Shown here: positions 33,989 to 43,149 of the stretch, piece after piece | How the letters are laid out: every line of letters begins with the position of its first letter | How positions within the stretch are numbered: position 1 is the first letter of the stretch | NCBI GenBank assembly: GCA_964473525.1 | Contig: CAYYPK010000002.1 | Coordinates: 283,330-347,329, forward strand | Direction of reading: 5' to 3' | Origin: GCA-2687025 sp964473525 | GTDB lineage: Bacteria > Poribacteria > WGA-4E > GCA-2687025 | DNA length: 64,000 bases | The notes under the pieces: model-generated | Seen by the model: only the letters and a program-made list of their open reading frames with translations | What the model was told of the DNA's origin: nothing | The model's database searches: none | Program-made: the position numbers and the translations under genes

Positions 33989-35053
33989 CTGCGTGAATTC
34001 GGCTCCATCCTGGGCACGCACACGGGCGGGTGGATCGGCGACATGGTGCTCCTGGGACCCGCCCTGCGCGCCCTACGGCTTGCCCAACCGTCCGCGCATA
34101 TCGCGCTACAGGTACGTCCTCTCGTGCGCTCGATGATGGAACGCCATCCGGATGTGGACGAGGTCATCGCGTGGGACAAGGACGACCGTCCGAGCGGCAG
34201 CGTCTTCACCGTGGCGCGCGACCTGCGCCAGCGGTCGTTCGACGCGGCGATCGTGTGGCACCCGACATCCGTGAGCAGCGCGGTCATGGCGTGGCTCGCG
34301 CGGATACCCGTCCGTGTGGGCGCCCGCGTCGCCGGCCGTGGGCTGTTCCTTACGCACAGTTGCGCCGACGCGGGTGGACACGAAACCAGCCGGTACATGC
34401 GCCCGCTGGCGCTCGTCGCGCCCGTCGACGTCGCGCGGCACGACACGTCCACCTACTTCTGGCACGACGAGGGCGATCGTGAGTTCGCCGACGACCTGTT
34501 TGCGGAAGCGGGGCTCACCGGCCCTGTCGTGGGCATGCATCTTGCTACTACGTGGCCGACGAAGCGTTGGGCGCCTGAGCGGTTCGCGGCAGTCGCGCGG
34601 TCGCTCGTGGAGTCGGGCGCGCGCGTGATTATCACCGGCGTCGTGTCAGACGAGCCGCTGCGTGACGCGTTCTTGAGGGATGCGCGCGGTTTGCGGGTCG
34701 TAGACGCTGTCGGCCGTTGCGACCTGTTCCAGCTCGCCGCGCTCATTGAGCGCTGCGACGCCTACGTAACCGCGGATTCCGGCCCGATGCACATCGCAGC
34801 CGCGGTCGGTACGCCGGTGGTCGCGCTATTCGGGCCCACGAGCCCAGAACGGCACGGTCCCGTCGGAGCTGGTCACGGCATCGTCCAGGCGTCCCTGCCG
34901 TGCATGCCGTGCTACCGGCGAGGATGCAAACTTCGTGACAAGAACCTGTGCATGGAGTCTATAGTATCTGACGAGGTCGCATCCAAGGTTCAGCACACAT
35001 TGGCGTCGGCGGCCGTCGGAGAGGCCGCGGGCGCATCGGATACCGGCGCGTAG
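33989..35053 (+). CDS. Second GT9 glycosyltransferase, LPS heptosyltransferase-like
   Basis: This is a second heptosyltransferase-like protein, with the conserved donor-binding segments: HLATTWPTKRWAPERFAAVA and TADSGPMHIAAAVGTPVVALFGP. The catalytic N-terminal motif is ILGTHTGGWIGDMVLLGP, which requires translation to begin upstream of the first ATG (34043). The in-frame stretch after the previous stop (33983-33985) has no ATG, GTG or TTG before 34043. CTG 33989 is preceded 10 bases away by GGGAG and is the likely start. From there the protein has 354 residues. The ATG start would give 336 and delete the first strand. Confidence 0.85.
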   Translation: MREFGSILGTHTGGWIGDMVLLGPALRALRLAQPSAHIALQVRPLVRSMMERHPDVDEVIAWDKDDRPSGSVFTVARDLRQRSFDAAIVWHPTSVSSAVMAWLARIPVRVGARVAGRGLFLTHSCADAGGHETSRYMRPLALVAPVDVARHDTSTYFWHDEGDREFADDLFAEAGLTGPVVGMHLATTWPTKRWAPERFAAVARSLVESGARVIITGVVSDEPLRDAFLRDARGLRVVDAVGRCDLFQLAALIERCDAYVTADSGPMHIAAAVGTPVVALFGPTSPERHGPVGAGHGIVQASLPCMPCYRRGCKLRDKNLCMESIVSDEVASKVQHTLASAAVGEAAGASDTGA

Positions 35054-35088
35054 GGCTCGGCGCGTCGGACAGTAGGAGGCGGAATCGA

Positions 35089-35421
35089 GTGCGTCAGCAG
35101 ACCGTTGCCACCCGTACCACGCCCGATGCCCAGGATCCGGGAATCGGCGCGTTCCAGAAGATCATCGAGAGCACGTACTACGAGCGCGATGCCGCCCGGG
35201 GGGTCGACGGCACCTTTACTTGGTTTGTCGAGGAGGTCGGCGAACTCGCGAAGGAGATCCGCCGCGATCCCCGGGACAAGCAGCGTCTCACCGAGGAGAT
35301 GAGTGATGTCCTTGCGTGGCTGACAACACTCGCTAGCTTGCTCGACATTCCCATGGCCGACTGCGCGCGGCGCTACGCGGACGGCTGTCCGAAATGCGGT
35401 CGGACGCCCTGCGACTGCTAA
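35089..35421 (+). CDS. MazG-like nucleotide pyrophosphohydrolase
   Basis: The 110-residue protein is a single all-alpha MazG domain, with the metal-binding EEVGELAKEI and EEMSDVLAWL (ExxE and ExxD) motifs that position Mg for hydrolysis of NTPs to NMP and PPi. The C-terminus has a four-Cys stretch, CPKCGRTPCDC, resembling a small zinc knuckle. Translation starts at GTG 35089, with AGGAGG 9 bases upstream. MazG enzymes clean house of aberrant nucleotides or influence stress responses. The gene lies close upstream of the STAND ATPase gene, about 45 bases, but functional linkage is unproved. Confidence 0.85.
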   Translation: MRQQTVATRTTPDAQDPGIGAFQKIIESTYYERDAARGVDGTFTWFVEEVGELAKEIRRDPRDKQRLTEEMSDVLAWLTTLASLLDIPMADCARRYADGCPKCGRTPCDC

Positions 35422-35464
35422 CACGCCGCGCGTGCACTCTATCCCGTCACGAGTGGACAGAACC

Positions 35465-38400
35465 ATGATGGACGACACAGACACCCTCGGCCCCGCCCAT
35501 TCTGGGGCAGGCCCCACGTACACTACGCCCCTAATCGGGCGGGCTAGAGAATTCAGCGCCCTCAGGGACATGCTGGCCGGGTGCGCGTCAGGCGCCGGTC
35601 AGATGGCAACCGTCGGCGGCCACGCCGGGGTGGGCAAGACGCGCCTCGCGGCGGAACTGCGGGCGCACTCCAATCGCCACCATGGCGACGCCGTCACGTG
35701 GTTCTGGGGCGGCGCCGAGGCGCACGCTCCGAGGGGATTGCAGGCGCTGCGGCAGGCGCTCAACGGACGACTGGCCAGTCTGGACATCCAACCGCAGGCT
35801 CTTGGTCGCTGCGAGCTCAGCCGCGCACTGCGGAAGGCGTTGCTCCACGAGACCGAACTCGCGCGCGGGGAGATCACGAACATCACCGATGTGCTCGCCG
35901 GGTTCCTCGTCGGCGCGGACGACGCGGAGGCGACGCGCACGGCGCCCGAGGCGCAGCAGGCGAAGGGAGACGTGCTGCACGCCCTGCACGCGTTCTTCCT
36001 GGGTTTGGCGTGGAAGCGCCCCACGGTGCTCGTCATCGACGACTGTCACTGGGCGGACGCGCCGACGGCGCAGCTCGCGTGGCGGCTTGCCGACGTGGCC
36101 GCCGACGCCCCGCTGTTTCTCGTGGCGCTCTACCGCCCACCCATGGACGGCGAACGGGGTGGCCTCCTGGCGGCGGGAAGAGGCCTGGCGGAGCGCTACG
36201 CCCCCATCTATCTCGAAGACCTCGATTGCTGCTCCGCCGTCGAGCTGGCGCGGTCGCTCACGCGCGTGGATCCCATTTCCGAGGCGCTGGCGTCGACGGT
36301 CCTCTACCGCTGCGGCGGGAATCCCCTGTTCATCGAAGAGGCCCTTCGGCCTGTTGTCGAAGGAGCTATGACGGAGGAGCGGCTCCTCAAGACGCCTGTG
36401 CCAGAGACGATCCAGGAGGCGGTGATCCGCCGGATCGAGCCGCTCCCGCCGGAAGCGCGCGAGGCGCTCGAGATTGCGTCGGTCATCGGACCGCAGTTCA
36501 GCGCGGAACTCCTGTGGGCGGTGGCCAGCGATCCAACACGGGTCGGGTCCGCGCTTGGGGAGTTGCGCCGACGACAGCTCGTCGTCGAGCACGTGTCTCG
36601 GACACGGAAGCTGTTCGGGTTCCGTCACGTCCTGCTGCAGGAGGCCGTGTACAGCTCCGTACCCGAGGCGAGGCGCGCGAAGATCCACCTCCGTGTCGCG
36701 CACGCGCTCGAGGACGGGGCCGATCGTGACGTCGCGGAGCGCATTGGGGAGATCGGTCTGCACTACGCCGCCGCCGACGTGCGAGCGAAGGCGGTCGACT
36801 GCCTCGTCGCGGCTGGAGACCGAGACCGAAGCCTCTACCTTAACGACACCGCAATCGAACACTACGAACGCGCCCTCGACGTGCTTATGCGCGATGACGA
36901 GGCGCGCCAGGACACCGAGCGCGTCCTGGACGTAGCCGTCACGCTGGGCTATGTCCGCGCGCGACTGGGGGACAACGGCCAAGCCGAGGAGCGGTTCCTC
37001 GAAGGCATCGCCCTCGCGCGGAGGCTTGGGAAGGACACCGAATACATCGCGATGCTCCACGCCCGTCTCGCCTATGCCCGGCATTGGCAACAGCGCAAAG
37101 CCGAGGCGGGCGAGACGGCGCGGGAAGGCCTGCGTCTCGTTGGGGATCGCCACGCCTCGCCCGCTCGCGTCGCCCTCCTTGCCTGCTTGTGCACCTCGCT
37201 CCAGATGCTGCCCTCGAAGACGGAGCGACTGGCGGCGACTCGCCAGTTGGAGGAGGCGCTCGAGGACGTTCCCTACTACGAGGGCATCGACTACGCCTAC
37301 TACTGCGTTGCGCACGACTACATGCACCGCGCGCGGCGAGACGCGTCACTGTGGCCCCACGCCATCCGATATCTCATGACCATGGAGGCCGTCTGTCGGA
37401 AGCACGGCGACGGCAAGGGCTTGGCCAGAGCCATCCATGGCATGGCGGACCTATACGTCGAGCGCGAGCGCGAGGACGAGCGCAAGCTGGCCATCGAGCT
37501 CTACGAGCGCAGCCTCGAACATGCGATCTACCTGTCCGATACGCAGATGACGTTCGAAGGCCACATGAATCTCGCCTACATGATGATGCTGAGCGGCGAG
37601 CCCCTGCCTGACGCGGAGCGGCACCTGGACGCGGGGATCGTTGCCATGCGTCGGCTACAGTCGGCCACGGGATACGTCGCCCAGGCCCCCGAGTACTTCG
37701 AGATAATCGGGGATGAGTACGGACGGCGAGGGCTCCACGATAGGGCCGTCGAGCTGTGGCTACGCTCCATGGACAGCGGCGCCACGCCCTTCCTGCACCG
37801 TCGGCTGTTCATGAAGCTCGAGGGTCGTCTCATTGACGACGGCAGGCACGACGAGTTCCCTGCGATGTGCGACGAACTGCGCCACTACATCGAGGCGACG
37901 CCACGAGCGGCGCTACGTCATCCGTACCTGACGCCCGCTGAGGTCTCCCCAGCGTACCTGCGGGTAGACCCCTCCGTCGGGCCGCCGACGGCTGCCGGCG
38001 GGCCGTGGGAGTGGCGGGATCCCATGCACGGCTCGCAGTGGCGGTACGATGCGGGCGTTGGACTGGTCATGAACGCCCCCATGAAGGTAGTCGGACGAAC
38101 GGAGCCCCCAGAATGTCCGCACTTCCTTCGGCGTGTCGACGGGCCGTTCGCGGTGGAAGCCGTGGTGAGGACGGTCGACCGCGCGGCCGGCGGGCTCCTG
38201 CTGTGGGCCGCCCACGACGAATACGCTCTTGTTGGCAAGTGGTTCATGGGTCTGGACGACATGCGGACAGTCGTCCGTCTTCGGGACGAGGCCGCCACCG
38301 TTGGCCGAGGTATGTTGCCAAAGGCCGAGCCACTCCATCTGCGCCTGGAGTTCGATGGCAGGAGCGTTCGCACGCTGTGCAGCCGCGACGGGGAATCGTG

Positions 38401-38527
38401 GCTACTGTCCGGCGAGGAGCCGTTCACTCCTTCGGCCCCCTTGCACGTGGGGCTGTACGCCGACGGCCACTACGACTGGCACTGGGTAGTCACTAGGTTC
38501 TCGGAATTCCGCCTCTTCCGCGCGTAG
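35465..38527 (+). CDS. STAND-type ATPase with TPR region and C-terminal DUF1349/ConA-like domain
   Basis: This 1,020-residue protein has an AAA_16-type nucleotide-binding domain, beginning at LIGRAREFSALRDML. Walker A is GGHAGVGKT (about 51-59), Walker B is VLVIDDCHWAD (near 185) and a GGNPLFIEEAL motif follows. Helical TPR-like repeats fill about 430-820. The C-terminal 185 residues form a DUF1349-like concanavalin-type beta-sandwich (PWEWRDPMHGSQW, LLLWAAHDEYALVGKWF, RDGESWLL). No DNA-binding, cyclase or kinase domain is visible, unlike most homologues with this ATPase. It may be a signal-sensing scaffold. The start could also be GTG 35432. Confidence 0.8.
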   Translation: MMDDTDTLGPAHSGAGPTYTTPLIGRAREFSALRDMLAGCASGAGQMATVGGHAGVGKTRLAAELRAHSNRHHGDAVTWFWGGAEAHAPRGLQALRQALNGRLASLDIQPQALGRCELSRALRKALLHETELARGEITNITDVLAGFLVGADDAEATRTAPEAQQAKGDVLHALHAFFLGLAWKRPTVLVIDDCHWADAPTAQLAWRLADVAADAPLFLVALYRPPMDGERGGLLAAGRGLAERYAPIYLEDLDCCSAVELARSLTRVDPISEALASTVLYRCGGNPLFIEEALRPVVEGAMTEERLLKTPVPETIQEAVIRRIEPLPPEAREALEIASVIGPQFSAELLWAVASDPTRVGSALGELRRRQLVVEHVSRTRKLFGFRHVLLQEAVYSSVPEARRAKIHLRVAHALEDGADRDVAERIGEIGLHYAAADVRAKAVDCLVAAGDRDRSLYLNDTAIEHYERALDVLMRDDEARQDTERVLDVAVTLGYVRARLGDNGQAEERFLEGIALARRLGKDTEYIAMLHARLAYARHWQQRKAEAGETAREGLRLVGDRHASPARVALLACLCTSLQMLPSKTERLAATRQLEEALEDVPYYEGIDYAYYCVAHDYMHRARRDASLWPHAIRYLMTMEAVCRKHGDGKGLARAIHGMADLYVEREREDERKLAIELYERSLEHAIYLSDTQMTFEGHMNLAYMMMLSGEPLPDAERHLDAGIVAMRRLQSATGYVAQAPEYFEIIGDEYGRRGLHDRAVELWLRSMDSGATPFLHRRLFMKLEGRLIDDGRHDEFPAMCDELRHYIEATPRAALRHPYLTPAEVSPAYLRVDPSVGPPTAAGGPWEWRDPMHGSQWRYDAGVGLVMNAPMKVVGRTEPPECPHFLRRVDGPFAVEAVVRTVDRAAGGLLLWAAHDEYALVGKWFMGLDDMRTVVRLRDEAATVGRGMLPKAEPLHLRLEFDGRSVRTLCSRDGESWLLSGEEPFTPSAPLHVGLYADGHYDWHWVVTRFSEFRLFRA

Positions 38528-38587
38528 ACTCAGGGCGACTCCCGCAAGCGGCTCCTGACGAGACATCCATCCCTACGCGCCGCGCGC

Positions 38588-39598
38588 CTATCCGTCGTGA
38601 ACGTCGCCGCGCGCCACCGGGCAAGCGACCTTGCCGCCACCGTCCGCCGCCAGGAGCGGAGGCCTGTCGCCGACATCGCACACGCCCTCGACTGCGTCTG
38701 GGCAGCGGGGATGGAACGGGCACCCATCGATGCGACGGAACGGCCCGGGCACGGAGCCGTCGATAGCCTCCAGGCGGTCGGCGCGTGGCGCGTCCAGGTC
38801 CGGGATCGAGCGGAGCAACCCACGCGTGTACGGGTGCTTCGGCGCGCTGAATATCTGCTCGGTCATCCCGAACTCGACGACGCGTCCCAGGTACATCACG
38901 GCCACCTCGTCGGCCATCTCGGCGATGACCCCAAGGTCGTGTGTTATGAGCAGGATGGACATGCCCGACTCCGCCTGCAGGTCGCGCATGAGCTCGAGGA
39001 TCTGGGCCTGTATCGTCACGTCGAGCGCTGTCGTTGGTTCGTCCGCGATGAGCAGTGACGGGCGACACGACAGCGCCATCGCGATCATGGCGCGCTGACG
39101 CATTCCTCCACTCATCTCGTGAGGGTACTGCTGGAACCGCGTCCTCGCGTCGGGGATGCCCACGTGGTCGAGCATTTCCACGGCTCTGTCGCGGGCTGCG
39201 GCTCCCCGCAAGTCCGTGTGCAGCCGCACCGCCTCGACGATCTGACTGCCCACCGTGTGCACGGGACTCAGCGATGTCATCGGCTCCTGGAAGATCATCG
39301 CGATCTCCGCGCCGCGGATGTCCCGTATCGCGGCGCCGTCCTCGTCGAGATCCGTGAGGGCCACACTCCCTGTTTCGCGGCGCAAGGTGATGTCGCCGTC
39401 CACGATGCGGCCAGGTCGCGACACAAGCCGCAGGATCGAAAACGCCGTGACGCTCTTCCCGCAGCCGCTCTCACCGACTACACCCAGCGTCCTGCCGTGA
39501 CGGACGTCTATGTCCACGCCGTCGACGGCGCGCACGGTTCCCTCATCTAGGAAGAAGTGCGTGCGCAGACCGCGAACGGATAGGAGTGCGTCGGTCAT
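38588..39598 (-). CDS. Oligopeptide/dipeptide-type ABC transporter ATP-binding protein
   Basis: The 336-residue protein is a DppD/OppD-type ATPase. It contains Walker A VGESGCGKS, Q-loop IFQEPMTSLSPVH, signature MSGGMRQR, Walker B LLIADEPTTALD, and the H-loop ITHDLG. The C-terminal oligopeptide-transporter segment is present (HPYTRGLLRSIP, then a Cys cluster CPFHPRCPDAVEGVC). Its stop at 38588 is 60 bases from the STAND gene stop. The ATG overlaps folD's stop by four bases (ATGA), so translation is coupled to folD. The partner permeases and binding protein are not in the window, so the substrate is unknown. Confidence 0.92.
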   Translation of the reverse strand: MTDALLSVRGLRTHFFLDEGTVRAVDGVDIDVRHGRTLGVVGESGCGKSVTAFSILRLVSRPGRIVDGDITLRRETGSVALTDLDEDGAAIRDIRGAEIAMIFQEPMTSLSPVHTVGSQIVEAVRLHTDLRGAAARDRAVEMLDHVGIPDARTRFQQYPHEMSGGMRQRAMIAMALSCRPSLLIADEPTTALDVTIQAQILELMRDLQAESGMSILLITHDLGVIAEMADEVAVMYLGRVVEFGMTEQIFSAPKHPYTRGLLRSIPDLDAPRADRLEAIDGSVPGPFRRIDGCPFHPRCPDAVEGVCDVGDRPPLLAADGGGKVACPVARGDVHDG

Positions 39599-40500
39599 GC
39601 CGGTGGCTCGGCCTCGCCTGACGTCTGTAGCCGCGCGGCGCGGAAGGTGTTCTCCGCCAGCATGACGCAGGTCATCGGCCCTACGCCGCCCGGCACGGGC
39701 GTGATGGCCCCGGCCACCTCGCTGGCTGACCGGAAGTGCACGTCTCCCACAAGGCGGTAGCCGCGGTCCGCCGTGTCGTCGTCCACGGGGTTGATACCCA
39801 CGTCCACGACCACGCAGCCAGGTTTCAGCATGTCGCCGGTGATGATCTCGGGACGCCCGGCCGACACGATGACGATGTCGGCGCAGCGCGTGTGCTCCGC
39901 GACATCCGGCGTGCCCGTGTGGCAGACCGTCACCGTGGCGTTCGCGCCCTTCGCCTTCTGCACGAGCATGTTCATGAGCGGCTTGCCGACAAGGTTGGAC
40001 CGGCCGACGATCACCACGTGCTTCCCAGCAGGATCGTGACCCGCGATCGACAGCATCCGTACGATACCCCTCGGCGTGCACGATTCGAACACGGGCGCGC
40101 CGATAGCGGCCAGCCCAACATTGTGCGGGTGGAAGCCGTCGACATCCTTCCCGGGGTCGATGGCCAGCAGCACGTTCAGCGGCGAGATGTGCTCAGGCAA
40201 CGGATCCTGGACCAGGATGCCGTGTACGGTGGGATCGGCGTTCAGCTCGTGGACCAACGCGACGACGCCCGCCTCCGACGAGTCTTGCGGCAGCACCCTT
40301 GTCTCGTCGTCGATACCAGCGCGTTCGCACACGCGCGTCTTGGTTCTGATGTACGACTGTGACCGCGGGTCGTCGCCGACCAGCACAACGACCAGGCGGG
40401 GCGTGACTCCCGTCTCCTGCGCGAACGCCGCGACATCCGCCGCCAGCGCGCGTTCGATAGGTCGAGCGATCTTCCGGCCGTCCAGCAGGTCCGCCACCAT
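39595..40500 (-). CDS. folD: Bifunctional methylenetetrahydrofolate dehydrogenase/cyclohydrolase FolD
   Basis: The 301-residue protein has the complete FolD fold. It shows the SQSYIRTKTRVCERAGID segment with the catalytic Lys of the family region YxxxK, the ILVQDPLPEHI loop, PGKDVDGFHPHNVG, CTPRGIV, the Rossmann segment VVIVGRSNLVGKP and the C-terminal ITPVPGGVGPMT. FolD oxidises methylene-THF and hydrolyses methenyl-THF, linking one-carbon units to purine synthesis. ATG 40500 is preceded by AAAGGA. A short intergenic region of 49 bases separates it from the divergent DUF4159 gene. It is probably cotranscribed with the ABC ATPase downstream. Confidence 0.95.
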   Translation of the reverse strand: MVADLLDGRKIARPIERALAADVAAFAQETGVTPRLVVVLVGDDPRSQSYIRTKTRVCERAGIDDETRVLPQDSSEAGVVALVHELNADPTVHGILVQDPLPEHISPLNVLLAIDPGKDVDGFHPHNVGLAAIGAPVFESCTPRGIVRMLSIAGHDPAGKHVVIVGRSNLVGKPLMNMLVQKAKGANATVTVCHTGTPDVAEHTRCADIVIVSAGRPEIITGDMLKPGCVVVDVGINPVDDDTADRGYRLVGDVHFRSASEVAGAITPVPGGVGPMTCVMLAENTFRAARLQTSGEAEPPA

Positions 40501-40549
40501 GGTGGTATCCTTTGAGTATGTAGCGCCGCGGTGGCGACGGGAACCCAGC

Positions 40550-41905
40550 ATGCAACCGATGAAGTCACGCCGAGGGCGCCCGCGTCGACTTGCGGCCGTC
40601 GCGTCCGTCATCGCCCACGTCGCGGTCGCGCTTGCGGTAGCGGTCCATATCGCGAAGGACCGTGATCTTATGTCCGAGCCGGAGCGTTTCGCTGTGACGT
40701 GGCTAGCAGCACGCCGAGCCACGCCGCGACTGACACTCCCCCGGAAGGGCGTGTCAAGGCAGACGTCGACCCGCACGCTTGAGCGCCCGGACGCCTTGCT
40801 GCCCGACACGGCGTCTCCGGACATGATACCTGAGGTCGTCGAACGTACGATGGACCTGGTATCGCGAACCGTCGACGTGACCAGCGATCCGCTCAGTGAC
40901 CAGTTGGCGGGCCTGCCGACGGTCGCGGATCTGCGCCCGGTTGACATAGCTGCTGGGGCGTCCATGGCGGCCTCAACGCCGCAAGGGGCGAAGAGCGGTC
41001 GTGGCGTGATTACAGGTCGTGTCAGGGCGGCCGGCGCAACGTCGGAGGGCTCGGGCATCGGCCTGGCCGACACCGGGGCGGCGAAGGCGTCCAATCTGGG
41101 CATCTTGGACCGCTCCGTGCCGCCCAAGCTGCTCCCGGATGACACGCTGGGAGCCGTCCTGCGGGGGTCTGGCCGATCGGTGGACGGTCACATTCGCCTG
41201 CTGCGCGTGAAGCACCGGCTGTCGGACTGGTGGCAGGATCCTACGGCAACCACGAGTCTCTTTCAGTGGATGGCCGAGCACTCCCCGATACGAGGCGATA
41301 TGCGCTTCGCCGGAGGCGCCCTCGCTCTTGACGACCCGCGCATCCTAGACTCGCCCATGCTCATCATGACGGGTCACGACCGCAACATCACCGTGTCTCG
41401 CCAGCTTGAGCTTGGCGGCGCGCTCGTGGACGGCCTAAGCGACGCGGAGATCGTCGGCCTGCGCCAATACCTCGTAGAGCGCGGCGGCACCCTGTTCTTC
41501 GACGATTGCGGATGGAACGGGCTCCTGGCCGAGAGAGTGAAGCAAGAGCTCGAACGCGCGCTACCGGAATACGACCTGATCGATGTGATGCCGACGCATG
41601 AGGTGTACACGATCTACTACGAATTACCTGGGCCGCCGGAGGGCGGTGACATCTTCTGGGGCTCCGAGAACAGCCCGAAGGCGTCGAAATTCCGCACGCA
41701 CAAGGGCATCTTCATCGGCGGCCGACTCGCAGTGCTATACAACCGAAAAGACTACATGTGCGCGATGGAGACTACCGAGGTCGAGAGCCGCACCATGCTG
41801 CGCCTTCGCCGATCGCCGAACGTCTACCGGTTCATGACGAACCTGTTTGTTTACGCCATGAAATATGGTGGCAACGTGGACCGTTCCGGGTATCAGACCC
41901 ACTAG
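40550..41905 (+). CDS. DUF4159 protein with TonB-like N-terminal helix (copy A)
   Basis: The 451-residue protein has a basic N-terminus, a single membrane helix (about 16-35) with Ser19 and His23 in an SxxxH pattern as in TonB, a linker with few structured motifs, and a C-terminal DUF4159 domain (about 205-435). The domain includes HIRLLRVKHRLSDWW, MLIMTGHD, GGTLFFDDCGWNG and RLAVLYNRKDYMCAM. DUF4159 domains often accompany BatA-like VWA and GATase proteins; function is unproved. ATG 40550 is preceded by GGGA. It is convergent with copy B, with only 15 bases between their stops, and divergent from folD. Confidence 0.8.
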   Translation: MQPMKSRRGRPRRLAAVASVIAHVAVALAVAVHIAKDRDLMSEPERFAVTWLAARRATPRLTLPRKGVSRQTSTRTLERPDALLPDTASPDMIPEVVERTMDLVSRTVDVTSDPLSDQLAGLPTVADLRPVDIAAGASMAASTPQGAKSGRGVITGRVRAAGATSEGSGIGLADTGAAKASNLGILDRSVPPKLLPDDTLGAVLRGSGRSVDGHIRLLRVKHRLSDWWQDPTATTSLFQWMAEHSPIRGDMRFAGGALALDDPRILDSPMLIMTGHDRNITVSRQLELGGALVDGLSDAEIVGLRQYLVERGGTLFFDDCGWNGLLAERVKQELERALPEYDLIDVMPTHEVYTIYYELPGPPEGGDIFWGSENSPKASKFRTHKGIFIGGRLAVLYNRKDYMCAMETTEVESRTMLRLRRSPNVYRFMTNLFVYAMKYGGNVDRSGYQTH

Positions 41906-41920
41906 CCCGACGAGCCCTGC

Positions 41921-43078
41921 TTACCGGCGCAGGTCGACGGGCGTCGTCGCGATGCGCGCCACTGGTGGGGCCGTCTCGTGAGCCGGCTCGACATCCCTGT
42001 CCTTCGCAGGTCGGTACCCGCGGTAGTCCGCGATGCCACCGGTCGTCAAGGAGTAGACGACGGCGTTCGTCGCCCAGCGCATGACGCCCGGAGAGTAGTT
42101 CACTCCCCGGTACGGGGGGCTCACCGTCCGCATGGCGCACAGGTAGTCCCTGCGCACCATCAGGGCCACGAGCTTCCCACGAACGGATATGCCCTCCAGG
42201 TAGTTGCGCCTGGGTGGGCGCGTTCCCCACCAGAAGATGTCGAATCCAATGGGCGGGCCACCGAGGTCGTAGTATGAGCGGTACAGGAGATGGTCATTCG
42301 GGAGGCGCTCGACGCCGTATTCCGGCATCGCACGGCGCAACTGCCCAAGGAATATCCTCACCATCGCCTGGGCGGGAGCGTTCACGCCGCAATCGTCGAA
42401 CACCAACAGGCCCTGCCGATCCACAAGGTACTTCCGCAGCGCTCCGATTTCGCGGCTGCTCAGGTCGTTCGCGAACTTCTGCCCGCCCCCGCCCTCGCGG
42501 ATGAGCCCCTGGGAGGCCGCGACGGACGGATCGTGGCCCGTCATCCACAGCATGGGCGACTTCATCAGGGCGGCATCGGTGAGCCGTACCGCTCCGCCCT
42601 CGACCGCCATGTCGGTCCTGATCGGGGTCGCCCTATTAAGCCACCCGGCGAGGCTGTTCAGCGAGTCCGCGTCGGCCCACCAGTCGGACAGGTCGTGCTT
42701 GACGCGCACGAGGCGGAACACGCCACGGATATCCTTGCCGTGACCCACAACACGCCCGCCGGGCTCACCCGTCGGGAGCGGCAGCACCTCGTCGTATCCG
42801 ATGGATGCCGCCAGGGCCATGTCCCCCATGCCATCGAGGGCGGCGCCGACGTGGTCCACCAGCGACAGGCCGGAAGGGCGCGGGGTGGGCGGCAACCGAC
42901 CCGCCCGAGGCGCTGGCCGTCCCTCGCGCGGCGAGCCACGCTCGTCGTCGCCAGCAGGTCGCGCATGGGTTGGCGATGGGCCGGCGATGCCCGCCCGCAG
43001 CGCCAGTACGAATCCGAGGCATGCGAGGCACGCAACGCCGACGCCACGCCGCGCGCGCGTCCTGTCCACCGCAGCCAT
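41921..43078 (-). CDS. DUF4159 protein (copy B)
   Basis: This 385-residue paralogue has a short N-terminal hydrophobic segment (VGVACLACLGFVLALRAGI) that may be a signal or anchor but lacks the TonB SxxxH pattern, followed by a Pro/Arg-rich linker and a DUF4159 domain (about 140-370). The domain repeats the copy C signature: FRLVRVKHDLSDWWAD, MLWMTGHDPSV, LLVFDDCGVNA and KLVALMVRRDYLCAM. The region from about residue 70 is close to copy C, including LVDHVGAALDGMGDM. GGAGGAG lies about 5 bases before ATG 43078. It is downstream of copy C on the same strand. Confidence 0.82.
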   Translation of the reverse strand: MAAVDRTRARRGVGVACLACLGFVLALRAGIAGPSPTHARPAGDDERGSPREGRPAPRAGRLPPTPRPSGLSLVDHVGAALDGMGDMALAASIGYDEVLPLPTGEPGGRVVGHGKDIRGVFRLVRVKHDLSDWWADADSLNSLAGWLNRATPIRTDMAVEGGAVRLTDAALMKSPMLWMTGHDPSVAASQGLIREGGGGQKFANDLSSREIGALRKYLVDRQGLLVFDDCGVNAPAQAMVRIFLGQLRRAMPEYGVERLPNDHLLYRSYYDLGGPPIGFDIFWWGTRPPRRNYLEGISVRGKLVALMVRRDYLCAMRTVSPPYRGVNYSPGVMRWATNAVVYSLTTGGIADYRGYRPAKDRDVEPAHETAPPVARIATTPVDLRR

Positions 43079-43149
43079 GCGTCTCCTCCGGTTGCGTCTA
43101 GACGGCGTCCGAGGGGCACGGACGCGCCCCTCGGGTATGAACGTCCGGC

